Shown here piece after piece: positions 42,449 through 52,670 of a DNA stretch of 64,000 nucleotides. The stretch lies in the NCBI RefSeq assembly GCF_001008165.2, contig NZ_CP011452.2, positions 1,426,001-1,490,000 of the forward strand. Reading direction: 5' to 3'. The DNA is from Croceibacterium atlanticum. Lineage in GTDB: Bacteria > Pseudomonadota > Alphaproteobacteria > Sphingomonadales > Sphingomonadaceae. Under the pieces are notes generated by a model, which saw only the letters and a list, made by a program, of their open reading frames with translations, searched no databases and was not told the DNA's origin. A program made the position numbers and the translations under genes. Numbering within the stretch: position 1 is the stretch's first letter; every line of letters starts with the position of its first letter.

Positions 42449-45352
42449 ATGACATATTGTATCTCCGGCCGGCCGCTGCGGCGTTTGCTGGTTGCATCGC
42501 TCACCCTCACCGCCCCCCTCGCCCTTGCCGCCTGCGCCACCGCGCCAGCCGCCACGCTTGCCGATGCCGCGCCGGCCACGGCACAGGCTGCGGCAGAGCC
42601 CGCACCGCTTTCGCAGCTCGTTTCCGCAGTCGATATTCCTTATGAAAGCTTCACGCTCGACAACGGGCTGACCACCATCGTCCATACCGACCGCAAGAGC
42701 CCGCTGGTCGGCGTGACGATCTATTACCGGGTCGGCTCCAAGCATGAACCGCGCGGCCGCACGGGCTTTGCCCATCTGTTCGAACATCTGATGTTCGGCG
42801 GCAGCGAAAACGTACCCAATTTCGACATTCCGCTGGAAGCGGCCGGTTCCACCAGCACCAATGGTTCCACCTGGTATGACCGGACGAATTACGTGGAAAC
42901 CGTGCCCACCGGGGCGCTGGACCTGGCCCTGTTCATGGAAAGCGACCGCATGGGCCACCTGCTCGGCGCGGTGTCGCAGGACAAGCTCGATAAGCAGCGC
43001 GGCGTTGTCCAGAACGAGAAACGGCAGGGCGACAACCAGCCCTATGGCCTGGTCGAATACAAGATCGCCGACGGGTTGCTGCCGGTGGGCCATCCCTATC
43101 GCCACTCCACCATCGGTTCCATGGCGGATCTGGACGCGGCCGGCCTGGCCGATGTGCGCAAATGGTTCATCGACAATTACGGCCCGAACAATGTCGTGCT
43201 GGCGCTGGCCGGCGATATCGATGTCGCCACCGCGCGGCCCAAGGTGGAAAAATGGTTCGGTGATATTCCGCGCGGCCCGGATGTGACACAACTGGCGGCA
43301 GAGCCGGTGACGCTGGATGCCCCGGTGCGCGAAACCATGACGGACCAGGTGCCCGTTACGCGCATCTATCGCGCATGGACCACGCCATCGCTGACCCAGC
43401 CCGATTCCGTGCCGCTGACTGTGGGCATGTATGTGCTGGGCGGCCTCGCCAGTTCGCGGCTCGACAATGCGCTGGTCCGCGGGGAAGAACTCGCCGTCAG
43501 CGCTTCCGCCAGCCTTCAGCAGCATGAACAGATCGGCTTCGCGCAGATCCAGATGGACGTGAAGCCGGGCGTCGATGCCGCGCTGGCGGAAACGCGCTTC
43601 AACCAGGTGATCGACGAACTGATCGCCAATGGCCCGACCGAGGATGAACTGACCCGCGCCGCGACCGATATCGTATCATCGCAGATCGGCGCGCTGGAAG
43701 TGGTTGGCGGCTTTTCCGGCAAGGGTGCGACCCTGGCCGAAGGCAAGCTCTATGCGGGCAATCCCGCCAATTACAAGGTGGAGTTGCAGCAGCTCGCCAG
43801 CCTGACCCCGGCCGATGTGCAGGCGGCCATGCAACGCTGGCTGACGCGCCCTTCCTATACGCTGCAGGTCGTGCCCGGTGAACGGACGGAAGACGGCGCC
43901 ACCATGGGCGGCTGGGGCGATGAAGGCAGCGTTCCCCCGCCCGAACCCGATGCGAAGCAGCCAGTGCCGGAGATTGCCGAAGGGCCGGAACGCGAATTCC
44001 CGCCCGTGGCCCCGGTCGGCAAGCTGACCTTCCCGGAAGTGAAACACGCCGCCCTTTCCAACGGGATCGGCGTGTCGCTGGCCCGCCGTACCGCCATTCC
44101 CAAACTGTCCATGTCGATCACTTTCGATGCAGGCACGGCGGCCGATGGCGGGGACAAGGCCGGCACGCAATCCATGATGATGTCGCTGCTGGATGAAGGC
44201 ACGGCAACGCGCAGCGCGCTGGATATCGCGATCGAGCAGGAACGGCTCGGCGCTGCAATCGGCACGGGCACCGGCACGGACAGCAGCAGCGTTTCGATGA
44301 CGGCGCTGACCGCCAATCTCGCCCCATCGCTGGAACTCCTGGCCGATATCGTGCGCAATCCCGCTTTCGTCCCGGAAGAGGTGGAACGCGTGAAGGGCCA
44401 GCGCCTGGCGGCCATCGCCCAGCAGAAGGCCTCCCCCATCGGCCTGGCCCAGCGCGCGCTAGGCCCGCTGATCTATGGCGATGCCCATCCCTATGGTTCG
44501 GTCGGCGCGGCCGGTGAAACATCGGTGATAGAGGCGCTGACGCCCGAAATGCTCGCCGCCGAACATGGCAAATGGCTGCGCCCGGACATGGCCAGCATTA
44601 CCGTGGTCGGCGATGTGACGATGGAAGAATTGCTGCCCGCGCTGGAATCCGCCTTTGGCGACTGGCAGGCCCCCGCCACGCCGCAGCCGGAAAAGAACTT
44701 CGCCGTGCCGGTCCTCCCGCCCAGCCCCCGTCTGGTCGTGATCGACCGGCCCAACAGCCCGCAAAGCGTGCTGATGTTCGGCCGCGTCCTGCCGCTGCTC
44801 GGCACGGACAAGGGGCAGGAAGCGCTGGAACTGGCCAATGAAGTGATCGGCAACGGCTTCCTCTCGCGCCTCAATTCCGATCTGCGGGAAGACAAGGGCT
44901 GGACCTATGGCATCCGCAGTTCCCTGTCCGGCGTGCAGGGCCCCCGCGCCTTCACCGTTATCACGCCGGTCCAGTCCGACCGCACGGCGGATTCCATCGC
45001 GCTGATCCTGAAGAACATGAAGGAATTCCCCGCCGAAAAGGGCGTGGATGAAACCGAAATGCAGCGCGTGACCGATGGCAATATCCGCAACCTGCCCAAC
45101 AGTTTCCAGACCAATGGGCAGGTTCTGGGCGCCCTGCTGGATAATCAGGAACTGGGCCGGCCGGACGATTACTATGTCAATCTGCCGGATATTTATCGCG
45201 GGATCGACGCTGGCCAGATCGACATGGCCGCAGCCGAATATCTCCAGCCCGACCGCATGGTGATCCTTGTGGTGGGGGATCGCAGCCAGATCGACGAACA
45301 GCTGAAAGGGCTGGATATGCCGATCGAATATATGGATGCGTCGGAGCTTTAA
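42449..45352 (+). CDS. M16 family zinc peptidase lipoprotein (two M16 repeats)
   Basis: The 967-residue protein has a lipoprotein signal (LVASLTLTAPLALAAC). The first M16 half has the inverted zinc motif HLFEH (about residue 110) with the downstream Glu in NEKRQGDNQ. The second half (about 530 on, TFPEVKHAALSNGIGVSLARR) lacks HxxEH, as expected for the inactive half of pitrilysin-type peptidases. It probably degrades peptides in the periplasm. AAGGAA precedes the ATG. It has its own terminator, which starts within the last codons. Confidence 0.93.
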   Translation: MTYCISGRPLRRLLVASLTLTAPLALAACATAPAATLADAAPATAQAAAEPAPLSQLVSAVDIPYESFTLDNGLTTIVHTDRKSPLVGVTIYYRVGSKHEPRGRTGFAHLFEHLMFGGSENVPNFDIPLEAAGSTSTNGSTWYDRTNYVETVPTGALDLALFMESDRMGHLLGAVSQDKLDKQRGVVQNEKRQGDNQPYGLVEYKIADGLLPVGHPYRHSTIGSMADLDAAGLADVRKWFIDNYGPNNVVLALAGDIDVATARPKVEKWFGDIPRGPDVTQLAAEPVTLDAPVRETMTDQVPVTRIYRAWTTPSLTQPDSVPLTVGMYVLGGLASSRLDNALVRGEELAVSASASLQQHEQIGFAQIQMDVKPGVDAALAETRFNQVIDELIANGPTEDELTRAATDIVSSQIGALEVVGGFSGKGATLAEGKLYAGNPANYKVELQQLASLTPADVQAAMQRWLTRPSYTLQVVPGERTEDGATMGGWGDEGSVPPPEPDAKQPVPEIAEGPEREFPPVAPVGKLTFPEVKHAALSNGIGVSLARRTAIPKLSMSITFDAGTAADGGDKAGTQSMMMSLLDEGTATRSALDIAIEQERLGAAIGTGTGTDSSSVSMTALTANLAPSLELLADIVRNPAFVPEEVERVKGQRLAAIAQQKASPIGLAQRALGPLIYGDAHPYGSVGAAGETSVIEALTPEMLAAEHGKWLRPDMASITVVGDVTMEELLPALESAFGDWQAPATPQPEKNFAVPVLPPSPRLVVIDRPNSPQSVLMFGRVLPLLGTDKGQEALELANEVIGNGFLSRLNSDLREDKGWTYGIRSSLSGVQGPRAFTVITPVQSDRTADSIALILKNMKEFPAEKGVDETEMQRVTDGNIRNLPNSFQTNGQVLGALLDNQELGRPDDYYVNLPDIYRGIDAGQIDMAAAEYLQPDRMVILVVGDRSQIDEQLKGLDMPIEYMDASEL

Positions 45353-45365
45353 GGCTCCGACGTTT
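45339..45365 (+). terminator. Hairpin overlapping the M16 stop codon
   Basis: CGTCGGAGC and GCTCCGACG form a perfect 9-bp stem; the TAA stop lies in the 6-base loop, and TTT follows. The T-run is short, so efficiency is uncertain. Confidence 0.55.
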
Positions 45366-45369
45366 CCCA

Positions 45370-45831
45370 TCAGCCCAGCCTGCCCCGAAGCGCCTGATAA
45401 GCCGCCGCCGTCACCGCATTGGCGAGATTGAGCGAGCGGATCCTGTCCGAACGCATGGGCAGGCTGACCATGCGATGCGCCAGCGGTTCGGTTATGTCCC
45501 GCGGCAGACCCTTCGTCTCCCGCCCGAAGACAAGATAGGCATCTTCGGGATAGTCCGGTTCGTAGAAGCTGCGCGGTGCATATTCCTCGAACAGGAACAA
45601 TTGCTCCTCACGCGGGGCGCGGCGGGCGATGAACTCCTCCCAGCTGGCAAATTCCACCAGCTGCACATGCGGCCAGTAATCCAGCCCGGCACGCTTCACC
45701 TGCTTGTCCGACAGGTCGAACCCCAGCGGATGGATCAGCACCAGCTCCATGTCCAACGCGACGCAAGTCCGCCCGATCGCACCGGTATTATGCGGGATTT
45801 CGGGATGGACGAGGACGATGGAGAGGGTCAT
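45370..45831 (-). CDS. trmL: tRNA (cytidine(34)-2'-O)-methyltransferase
   Basis: The 153-residue SPOUT enzyme methylates the wobble ribose of tRNA-Leu isoacceptors. Family motifs are complete: MTLSIVLVHPEIPHNTGAIGR, LGFDLSDKQVKRAGLDYW, YLVFGRETKGLP (knot and SAM site) and RSLNLANAVTAAAY. I chose the ATG at 45831, which gives the usual length and start; the frame extends upstream without homology. Confidence 0.95.
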   Translation of the reverse strand: MTLSIVLVHPEIPHNTGAIGRTCVALDMELVLIHPLGFDLSDKQVKRAGLDYWPHVQLVEFASWEEFIARRAPREEQLFLFEEYAPRSFYEPDYPEDAYLVFGRETKGLPRDITEPLAHRMVSLPMRSDRIRSLNLANAVTAAAYQALRGRLG

Positions 45832-45988
45832 GCGCCTCCCTAGCAAGAGGGAACGTCGCCGGACTACAACCAATAACCGGAACGGCCGCTCAGGCTGGAT
45901 TCCCCTTATCGGTATTTTCGTGAAAACCTGACGATCCGCATCGGATGTTTGCTTGCGCAAACGCGCCGGGACAATCAGAAACCGGACC

Positions 45989-46714
45989 ATGAAGTTCGTA
46001 TTTGTGATTACTTATGGCCGTTCCGGCTCGACCCTGCTCATGAATCTGCTGAATGCGATTGATGGCTTTTGCATCCGCGGTGAAAATGGCGGGCTGGTGA
46101 CTACGCTGGCCGTATCCGCCGACACATTGCAGACGATGCACGATATTAACGGCAGGTGGGATCACGGCCCAACCGCGCCATGGTTCGGTTTCGGCCCGGT
46201 CAGCCCAGGCCGATGGCGCACCAGCCTCGCCGAATTATTCGTGGACCAGATCCTGATGCCACCGCCCGGCACGCGCGTCAGCGGCTTCAAGGAAATCCGT
46301 TACACGCCCGAACATATGGACGAGGAAACCTTTGCCGCGACCATGGATTTCCTGGCCAATGCCTTCCCCGATGCGCGGCTGATCTTCAACACGCGCGATG
46401 CGGCACAAGTCGCCAATTCCGGCTGGTGGAAAACGGATTACCAGCCGGCACAAGTTCACCAGCTGATAGCGGAAAGCGACAGGCGTTTCCGCTATACGCT
46501 GGACCGGCTGGGCGAACGTGCCTTCATCATCGACTATGCCGAATATGATGGCCGGCCGGAGGGGTTCCAGCCCTTGCTCCAATGGCTTGGGGAGGATGTG
46601 CCGCCCGAACAGATCGAAGCGATCTGCGCCGAACGGCTGATGCACCTCCAGAAAGCGCAACCGGGCTTTACCCGGCGCGCCATTGGCTGGCTGGGCCGCA
46701 AGCTGCGGCCCTAG
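45989..46714 (+). CDS. Small sulfotransferase-like protein
   Basis: The 241-residue protein starts KFVFVITYGRSGSTLLMNLLNA, the 5'-phosphosulfate loop of PAPS-dependent sulfotransferases, and has IFNTRDAAQVANSGWW at the 3'-phosphate-loop position. It lacks TPR repeats and is distinct from the sulfotransferase at 38-39.4 kb. Acceptor unknown; polysaccharide or metabolite sulfation is possible. I chose the ATG that begins the first beta strand; 12 in-frame codons upstream have no support. It is divergent from trmL and convergent with gatB (9-base gap). Confidence 0.85.
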   Translation: MKFVFVITYGRSGSTLLMNLLNAIDGFCIRGENGGLVTTLAVSADTLQTMHDINGRWDHGPTAPWFGFGPVSPGRWRTSLAELFVDQILMPPPGTRVSGFKEIRYTPEHMDEETFAATMDFLANAFPDARLIFNTRDAAQVANSGWWKTDYQPAQVHQLIAESDRRFRYTLDRLGERAFIIDYAEYDGRPEGFQPLLQWLGEDVPPEQIEAICAERLMHLQKAQPGFTRRAIGWLGRKLRP

Positions 46715-46723
46715 GCTCCGCCA

Positions 46724-48223
46724 CTACCCCAGTTTCTGCTTCAGGATCTCGTTCACCACCTGCGGGTTGCCCTTGCCCTGCATGGCCTTCATCGTCTGGC
46801 CGACGAAGAAGCCGAACAATTTGTCCTTGCCGCCGCGATATTCCTCGACCTTGTCGGGGTTTGCGGCCAGGACTTCGTCGATCTTGGCTTCGATCGCGCC
46901 GGTATCGCTTTCCTGCTTCAACCCTTCGCGTTCGACGATGGCTTCCGCCCCGTCGCCGGTTTCCAGCATGATTTCCAGCACCTGCTTGGCGATGCTGCCG
47001 GAAATCGTGCCCTTGCCGACCAGCGCCAGCAATTCCGCCCCGCCTTCCGGCGTGACCGGCGAATCCGCGAGCGATTTCCCGGCCTTGTTCAGCGCGCCGA
47101 ACAATTCGGAAATCAGCCAGTTGCTGGCCTGTTTGGCGACATCGGCGGGCTGTTTACCCTGCGCTTCGGCCGCCTTGCCCAGCAGCAGTTCGAACCAGCG
47201 CGCGGTTTCGACCTCGGCCGTCAGGACATGCGCGTTATAGGCCGACAGGCCGAGCTGCTGGATATAGCGATTGCGCTTGGCATCCGGCAGTTCGGGCAGG
47301 CTTTCGCGGCATTCGTCCAGGAATGCATCGTCCAGTTCCAGCGGGAGCAGATCCGGGTCCGGAAAATAACGGTAATCATGCGCGTCTTCCTTGCTGCGCA
47401 TGGACCGCGTGGTGCCGGTGTTCGGATCGAACAGGCGGGTTTCCTGCACGATGGTGCCGCCATTTTCGATCACGTCGATCTGGCGGTTCGCCTCATGTTC
47501 GATCGCCTGCATCACGAAACGCACGGAATTGACGTTCTTGGTTTCCGTCCGCGTGCCGAGCTGAGTATCGCCGACCTTGCGCACTGACACGTTCACGTCC
47601 GCACGCATGGAGCCCTCCTCCATATTACCGTCGCAGCTGCCGACATAGCGCAGGATGGACCGCAATTTGCGCAGATAGGCACCGGCTTCGGCGGGCGAGG
47701 TCATATGCGGGCGGCTGACGATTTCCATCAGCGCCACGCCGGATCGGTTCAGATCGACATAGGACATGGTCGGGTGCTGATCATGCATCAGCTTGCCCGC
47801 ATCCTGTTCCACATGGATGCGTTCGATCCCGATCACCTTGTCTTCGGGAATACCGGCCTTTTCATCGGCTTCGATCAGCAACTGCCCTTCGCCCACCAGC
47901 GGGTGATAGAGCTGGCTGATCTGGTAGCCCTGCGGCAGATCGGCATAGAAATAGTTCTTGCGGTCGAACCGGCTCCATTTGTTGATCACCGCCTCGATCG
48001 CCATGCCGGTGCGCACCGCCTGGCGGATGCATTCCCGGTTCGGCACCGGCAACATGCCCGGCATCGCCGCATCGACGAGACTGACCTGGCTGTTCGGCTC
48101 CGCCCCGAAAGCCGTGGAGGCGCCGGAGAACAGCTTCGCCTTGCTGGTGACCTGCGCATGGACTTCGAGGCCGATCACGACCTCCCATTCGCCCGTTGCG
48201 CCACTAATGCGATAGTCACTCAT
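46724..48223 (-). CDS. gatB: Asp-tRNA(Asn)/Glu-tRNA(Gln) amidotransferase subunit B
   Basis: The 499-residue subunit binds misacylated tRNA and carries the kinase/transamidation site. Motifs: [68 protein letters not shown], the cradle, and the YqeY-like tail ([36 protein letters not shown] region). Its start overlaps the small upstream ORF as ATGAGTGA, so gatC, gatA, the small ORF and gatB are one unit. Confidence 0.97.
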   Translation of the reverse strand: MSDYRISGATGEWEVVIGLEVHAQVTSKAKLFSGASTAFGAEPNSQVSLVDAAMPGMLPVPNRECIRQAVRTGMAIEAVINKWSRFDRKNYFYADLPQGYQISQLYHPLVGEGQLLIEADEKAGIPEDKVIGIERIHVEQDAGKLMHDQHPTMSYVDLNRSGVALMEIVSRPHMTSPAEAGAYLRKLRSILRYVGSCDGNMEEGSMRADVNVSVRKVGDTQLGTRTETKNVNSVRFVMQAIEHEANRQIDVIENGGTIVQETRLFDPNTGTTRSMRSKEDAHDYRYFPDPDLLPLELDDAFLDECRESLPELPDAKRNRYIQQLGLSAYNAHVLTAEVETARWFELLLGKAAEAQGKQPADVAKQASNWLISELFGALNKAGKSLADSPVTPEGGAELLALVGKGTISGSIAKQVLEIMLETGDGAEAIVEREGLKQESDTGAIEAKIDEVLAANPDKVEEYRGGKDKLFGFFVGQTMKAMQGKGNPQVVNEILKQKLG

Positions 48224-48365
48224 CGTCGATCAACTTTCCGTCTTTGTCGAAACGTGCCTCGCCATGCGGAACACGCTTTTCAAGGTATCGGGCAAAGGAA
48301 AACACTGCCGGCACAGCTATCGCGATTGCGATCCCGGCAATGAGATCCATCGTCCCGATATTCAC
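48216..48365 (-). CDS. Small membrane protein between gatA and gatB, unknown function
   Basis: A 49-codon frame overlaps the gatA stop (GTGA) and the gatB start (ATGAGTGA). It encodes one hydrophobic helix ([22 protein letters not shown]) and a charged tail ([20 protein letters not shown]). The ATG at 48350 is an alternative start, five codons inside. The tight double overlap argues that it is translated. I know no function; it may simply be a small inner-membrane protein. Confidence 0.7.
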   Translation of the reverse strand: MNIGTMDLIAGIAIAIAVPAVFSFARYLEKRVPHGEARFDKDGKLIDDE

Positions 48366-49843
48366 CACCACTTCTCCGGCTTCGCGCTGAATCCGGCGCG
48401 CTGCTGGATCGCGAGGCCGGCATTCAGCACTTCCTGTTCTTCGAAAGCGCGGCCGATCAGTTGCAGGCCGAGCGGCAACCCATCCTTGTTCACACCTGCC
48501 GGAACACTCATCGCCGGCAGGCCAGCCAGCGAGGCGGGCACGGAGAACACGTCGTTCAGATACATGGCCAGCGGATCGTCCAGCTTGTCCCCCAGCGGGA
48601 AGCTGGCGGTTGGCGTGGTCGGGGCCAGCACCAGGTCGCACTGCGCCCAGGCCTTTTCGAAATCGCGCGCGATCAGCGTGCGGACCTTCATCGCCTGCGT
48701 GTAATAGGCGTCATAGAAACCCGCGGAAAGCACATAGGTGCCGATCAGGATACGGCGCTTCACCTCGTCCCCGAAACCGGCGGCGCGGGTCGCGGCATAC
48801 ATGTCCTGCAGATTGGCGCCTTCGGGCAATTCGCGCAGGCCGTAACGCACGCCGTCATAGCGGGCGAGATTGCTGGACGCTTCCGCCGGGGCGACGATGT
48901 AATAAGCCGGCAGCGCATATTTGGTATGCGGCAGGCTGATATCGACCACTTCGGCACCGGCATCCTTCAGCCAGGCAATGCCCTGGTCCCAGCTGGCGAG
49001 GATTTCCTCATCCGTGCCTTCCATCCGGTATTCATGCGGAATGCCGATTTTCTTGCCCTTCAGATCGGCGTCGAGCAGTTCCGACCAGTTCGGCACCGGC
49101 AGGTCCAGGCTGGTCGAATCCTTGGGATCGAAGCCCGCCATCGCTTCCAGCATGATCGCGCAATCTTCCACGCTGCGCGCCATCGGCCCGGCCTGATCCA
49201 GCGAGCTGGCAAAGGCGACGATGCCCCACCGGCTGCAGCGGCCATAAGTCGGCTTGATGCCGCAAATGCCGGTGAAGGCGGCAGGCTGGCGGATCGAACC
49301 GCCAGTATCGGTGCCGGTTGCCGCCGGGCACAGCCGTGCGGCGATGGCCGCGCTGGACCCGCCGCTGGATCCGCCCGGCGCGAGAGGCGCATTGCTGCCC
49401 TTGCTCCGCCACGGGCTGATCACATTGCCGAAATAGCTCGTCTCGTTGGACGATCCCATGGCGAACTGGTCAAGATTGAGCTTGCCCAGCATCCCCGCGC
49501 CCGCATCCCACAATTTCTGGGAAACGCTGCTTTCATATTCGGGCGAGAAGCCTTCCAGTATGTGGCTGGCCGCGCTGGTCTGCACGCCGCGCGTGGCGAA
49601 CAGGTCCTTCATGCCGATCGGCACGCCGGCCATCTTGCCCAGTTCCTTGCCAGCCGCACGGTCGGCATCGACCTTGTCGGCAGCTTCCAGCGCCTTTTCC
49701 GGCGTGGCAACGATGAAGGCGTTCAGTTCATTGGCGGCGGCGACATTGGCGTTGAAAGCTTCCGCCACTTCGCGGGCGGTGAAGGTGCCAGCGGCCACGC
49801 CATCGCGGATGGCCTTGACGCCGAGTTCTGTAAGGTCAGTCAT
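48362..49843 (-). CDS. gatA: Asp-tRNA(Asn)/Glu-tRNA(Gln) amidotransferase subunit A
   Basis: The 493-residue amidase releases ammonia from glutamine for tRNA-dependent amidation. The Ser-cisSer-Lys triad is visible: Lys in [14 protein letters not shown], and [29 protein letters not shown] spans both serines (shown in the sequence from about residue 148). The C-terminus matches family length. gatC lies upstream across a 177-base gap with REP-like repeats. Confidence 0.97.
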   Translation of the reverse strand: MTDLTELGVKAIRDGVAAGTFTAREVAEAFNANVAAANELNAFIVATPEKALEAADKVDADRAAGKELGKMAGVPIGMKDLFATRGVQTSAASHILEGFSPEYESSVSQKLWDAGAGMLGKLNLDQFAMGSSNETSYFGNVISPWRSKGSNAPLAPGGSSGGSSAAIAARLCPAATGTDTGGSIRQPAAFTGICGIKPTYGRCSRWGIVAFASSLDQAGPMARSVEDCAIMLEAMAGFDPKDSTSLDLPVPNWSELLDADLKGKKIGIPHEYRMEGTDEEILASWDQGIAWLKDAGAEVVDISLPHTKYALPAYYIVAPAEASSNLARYDGVRYGLRELPEGANLQDMYAATRAAGFGDEVKRRILIGTYVLSAGFYDAYYTQAMKVRTLIARDFEKAWAQCDLVLAPTTPTASFPLGDKLDDPLAMYLNDVFSVPASLAGLPAMSVPAGVNKDGLPLGLQLIGRAFEEQEVLNAGLAIQQRAGFSAKPEKWW

Positions 49844-49861
49844 GGATCAACCCTTTCGCGC

Positions 49862-49943
49862 GTCCTTCGACAAGCTCAGGACGAGCGGAGGTGGAAGAGA
49901 AATGCGAAAAAAGCTCCGCTCGTGCCCAGCTTGTCGAAGCACG
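49862..49943. repeat. REP-like inverted repeat pair between gatC and gatA
   Basis: CTTCGACAAGCT...GAGCGGAG (49865-49890) and its near-perfect reverse complement (49914-49939) share 22-23 of 26 bases, with mismatches only at the centre, around a 23-base spacer. The CTTCGACAAGCTCAGG core is a dispersed element common in sphingomonad and other alphaproteobacterial genomes; the same core recurs at 62.9-63.1 kb. Confidence 0.85.
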
Positions 49944-50020
49944 CGCACCAGGCCAGCCTCGCGGCAGCTGGTTCGCGACCCCTGCATTTGCGGGGATGAT
50001 CGAGTTATTTGCCGTGCAAA

Positions 50021-50323
50021 TCACTCGATCACCTTCGGCACGCCGAAAAAGCCGTGTTCGGCCGCCGGGGCATTGGCCAGCACCTTGCCCTGCACGCCGC
50101 CGCCGGTCAGCGGATCGGCATCGATCACGTCTTCGCGCAGGCGCAATTGCTGCGGGATCACGGCGGTCATCGGTTCGACCCCGCTCGTATCCACTTCCCC
50201 CAGCTGTTCGACCCAGCCAAGGATCTGGTTGAATTCGGGCGCCATCCGGTCGAGTTCTTCCTCGCCCATATCGATGCGCGCCAATGAGGCGATTTTCGCC
50301 ACGGTTTCTCGTGTCACGGACAT
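50021..50323 (-). CDS. gatC: Asp-tRNA(Asn)/Glu-tRNA(Gln) amidotransferase subunit C
   Basis: The 100-residue subunit wraps around GatA. It begins [24 protein letters not shown] and has [22 protein letters not shown], both typical. It is the first gene of gatC-gatA-small ORF-gatB, although REP-like repeats lie in the gap before gatA. Confidence 0.95.
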   Translation of the reverse strand: MSVTRETVAKIASLARIDMGEEELDRMAPEFNQILGWVEQLGEVDTSGVEPMTAVIPQQLRLREDVIDADPLTGGGVQGKVLANAPAAEHGFFGVPKVIE

Positions 50324-50408
50324 GGAAGCGCGTTAGCCGCGTGGATGATGCGCTTCAAGCCAGAGCTTTGCCGGCCAGCCCCCTCATCGCCGCTTTCAAG
50401 TCCGGCCT

Positions 50409-52082
50409 TCAGTCGAGCGGCTGGCCCACCGGCTTGCCGTCCACGAAGATATAGCGTTTTTCCACGGTGCGAATTTCCACTTCGGACCCCTCGCGCAATT
50501 CGCTCCGCGGCGGAGTTTCGATTGCCGGGGCTGGCGGCTGATCGGCCCCGTCCGCCACTGGCAAAGCGGCGGTGATATAACCGCTTCCCTGCACGATCGC
50601 GATCTCCCGCCCTCCGTCCTGCGCCGTCCCGGTCTGGATGGCGACGCAATATTGGTCACAGGCCCAGCCATTTTCCCGCAAATAATCGAGCACCTGCCGC
50701 CGCAATTCGGGATCGTCCGGCTGGACGCGCAGGTTGAAATCCTCGTCACGCCTGATCTGCCGGTCGAGCCGGTAGCCTCTCTGCTCCTGTTCCAGCGCAA
50801 TCTGCGCATATTCGGCTGCACCGCTGCTGCCCCGCGCCAGAATGGTCAGCGCCCGCACGCCCGGTTCGCCAAATTCCCAGCGCAGCGCCGCATAATCGAA
50901 ATCCTCGGCGCTCACCTCGCCCGATTCGAGCCGGGCCAGTTGATTGCGGGTGGAAATGGCGCCGAAATCCAGCACCGGCAGGGCAAGGAGCAGCGCCAAT
51001 GCGCAAACGCCGATGGCGAGGTGAAAATTCGCCTCCCGCAATTTCGTCGCCCAGTCCGGCTTGCGGCCACGTGCCAGCGCGACCCAATAGCCGAGCCCGA
51101 AGGCGCAGGCGACCATGATGGCGACAAGGCCCCACAACCGTTCCGGCGAAAGACCATGCTGATCGAGACGCAGCCCCATTGAAAATGCCGCGAACACTGC
51201 CAGCGGCAGGATGACCGCTGCCAATACCAGCGCCGCGATGCGCATGATGCGCGATGCGGACATACTGCCTGCATCGTCACGCAATATGGCATTGGTCAGG
51301 ACATAGGCCCCGGCAGCGCAGGCCAGCAGTACCGGCGTGGCACTGCGCGTCGCCTCCCACAACACGTCGGGACCGGACAGGGCCGTTGCCAGCAGGAACA
51401 GCACCAGCCCCGCGGCAACAGGCACGGCCAGCAGGGACAGGACCAGCAGCACGACCGACATCAGCGTGCCGAGCACACGCGTCTGGTTGCGCAGCACGCC
51501 AAACGCGGCCCCGCAGGCCACGCCGCTGAAACTCCAGCCGAACCAGCCTTCACCCATCAAATCGCGTAGCAGGTCGATCTTCAGCAGGTGAAACAGTTCG
51601 GACAGAACGGCGAACACGATCCAGGCAAGCCCGGTAAAGGCCAGCGCCCCGGCCCCGCTGATCGCATCGGTCCAGACATGATAGTGAATATCGGAATAGG
51701 GGGTGGATAGCCGCTTCCGCGCAAAACCCGCCTGGAACAGCGGCAGGGCCAGCAGGCTGGCCAGCACACCGGCGGCAAAGCCATAATGCTCGTCCGGCAG
51801 GCTTTCCCCGTAATTCACCGCCCGCCAGGCCAGCCCGGCCATGACCAGGCCGATAATGACCGAGAAGATCGCCGCGCCGCGCCATTTCACCGGCTCCAGC
51901 GTGAAGGCGGTGGAAAGGGCGGCGAAGAACAGGAAGGCCGCCACGGCAACGCGCCATGGCGTATCTTCATGCCCCTGCGTGAACAGGTGGATCAGCAGCC
52001 CGGCAAGGCCAAGAATCCCCGCCAGCAGCCATGGCCGCAGCGGCCAGTCAGCCAGGGTGGTGGATGCGCCGCTATCCACCAT
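50409..52082 (-). CDS. DUF4153 multi-pass membrane protein
   Basis: The 557-residue protein has about ten to twelve hydrophobic helices over residues 10-360 (PWLLAGILGLAGLLIHLF; TLMSVVLLVLSLLAVPVAAGLVLFL) and a C-terminal soluble part with RRQVLDYLRENGWACDQYC and VEIRTVEKRYIFVDGKPVG. The membrane part matches DUF4153. Function unknown. It is followed on the same strand by gatC across 85 bases and preceded by the FKBP gene by 10 bases, likely one transcript with it. Confidence 0.8.
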   Translation of the reverse strand: MVDSGASTTLADWPLRPWLLAGILGLAGLLIHLFTQGHEDTPWRVAVAAFLFFAALSTAFTLEPVKWRGAAIFSVIIGLVMAGLAWRAVNYGESLPDEHYGFAAGVLASLLALPLFQAGFARKRLSTPYSDIHYHVWTDAISGAGALAFTGLAWIVFAVLSELFHLLKIDLLRDLMGEGWFGWSFSGVACGAAFGVLRNQTRVLGTLMSVVLLVLSLLAVPVAAGLVLFLLATALSGPDVLWEATRSATPVLLACAAGAYVLTNAILRDDAGSMSASRIMRIAALVLAAVILPLAVFAAFSMGLRLDQHGLSPERLWGLVAIMVACAFGLGYWVALARGRKPDWATKLREANFHLAIGVCALALLLALPVLDFGAISTRNQLARLESGEVSAEDFDYAALRWEFGEPGVRALTILARGSSGAAEYAQIALEQEQRGYRLDRQIRRDEDFNLRVQPDDPELRRQVLDYLRENGWACDQYCVAIQTGTAQDGGREIAIVQGSGYITAALPVADGADQPPAPAIETPPRSELREGSEVEIRTVEKRYIFVDGKPVGQPLD

Positions 52083-52092
52083 CGCTGCCTTC

Positions 52093-52650
52093 TTAGCGGA
52101 CGCCCGGTGGCAGGTCGGTTGTCGGCGGCGGCATTTGCTGCATCATCTGCTGCATGGTCTGCGCGCGCTGATTCGCCTCTTCCACCGGCATGAAATCGAC
52201 CAGTTCGATCTCGAAGGTCAGATCGGCATTGGGCGGAATATCGGATTGCGGCGGCGGATTGGCGCCATAGGCAAGCTCACCCGGGATCTTCGCCACATAT
52301 TTCCCGCCGCGCTGCATCTGCAGCAAGGCATCGCGGAAACCGGGGACCACGCCGGCCAGTTCCAGCGGCTGCCCTTCGGGGAACACGCCGGGCAGCGGCC
52401 AGCCCGCATCGCTCGATTCGTCAAACACGGTGCCGTCATCCAGCTTGCCCTTGTAACGCAGGAACACCACGTCGCCCACGGTCGGGCTGGGACCAGTCCC
52501 GGCCTGCACTTCTTCCACGGTCACGCCCGCGGGCATCACGGCCCAGGCGACCCCGGCCGCAATGAGGATGGCAGCGGCAATGCCCAGCCACAGCCTGGTG
52601 AGAGAGCCCTTGGCAATCGGTTGCAGCGGGACACGTGTGACTTCGGCCAT
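52093..52650 (-). CDS. FKBP-type peptidyl-prolyl isomerase with N-terminal membrane anchor
   Basis: The 185-residue protein has one N-terminal helix (LWLGIAAAILIAAGVAWAVM, about residues 21-40), then an FKBP domain: GDVVFLRYKGKLDDGTVFDES, LAGVVPGFRDALLQMQRGGKY, PPNADLTFEIELVDF. It folds proline bonds in the periplasm or at the membrane surface. A Met/Gln-rich tail (MQQMMQQM) follows. A terminator separates it from rpsU upstream. Confidence 0.93.
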   Translation of the reverse strand: MAEVTRVPLQPIAKGSLTRLWLGIAAAILIAAGVAWAVMPAGVTVEEVQAGTGPSPTVGDVVFLRYKGKLDDGTVFDESSDAGWPLPGVFPEGQPLELAGVVPGFRDALLQMQRGGKYVAKIPGELAYGANPPPQSDIPPNADLTFEIELVDFMPVEEANQRAQTMQQMMQQMPPPTTDLPPGVR

Positions 52651-52670
52651 CTAGAACTCGTCCTGAAACA

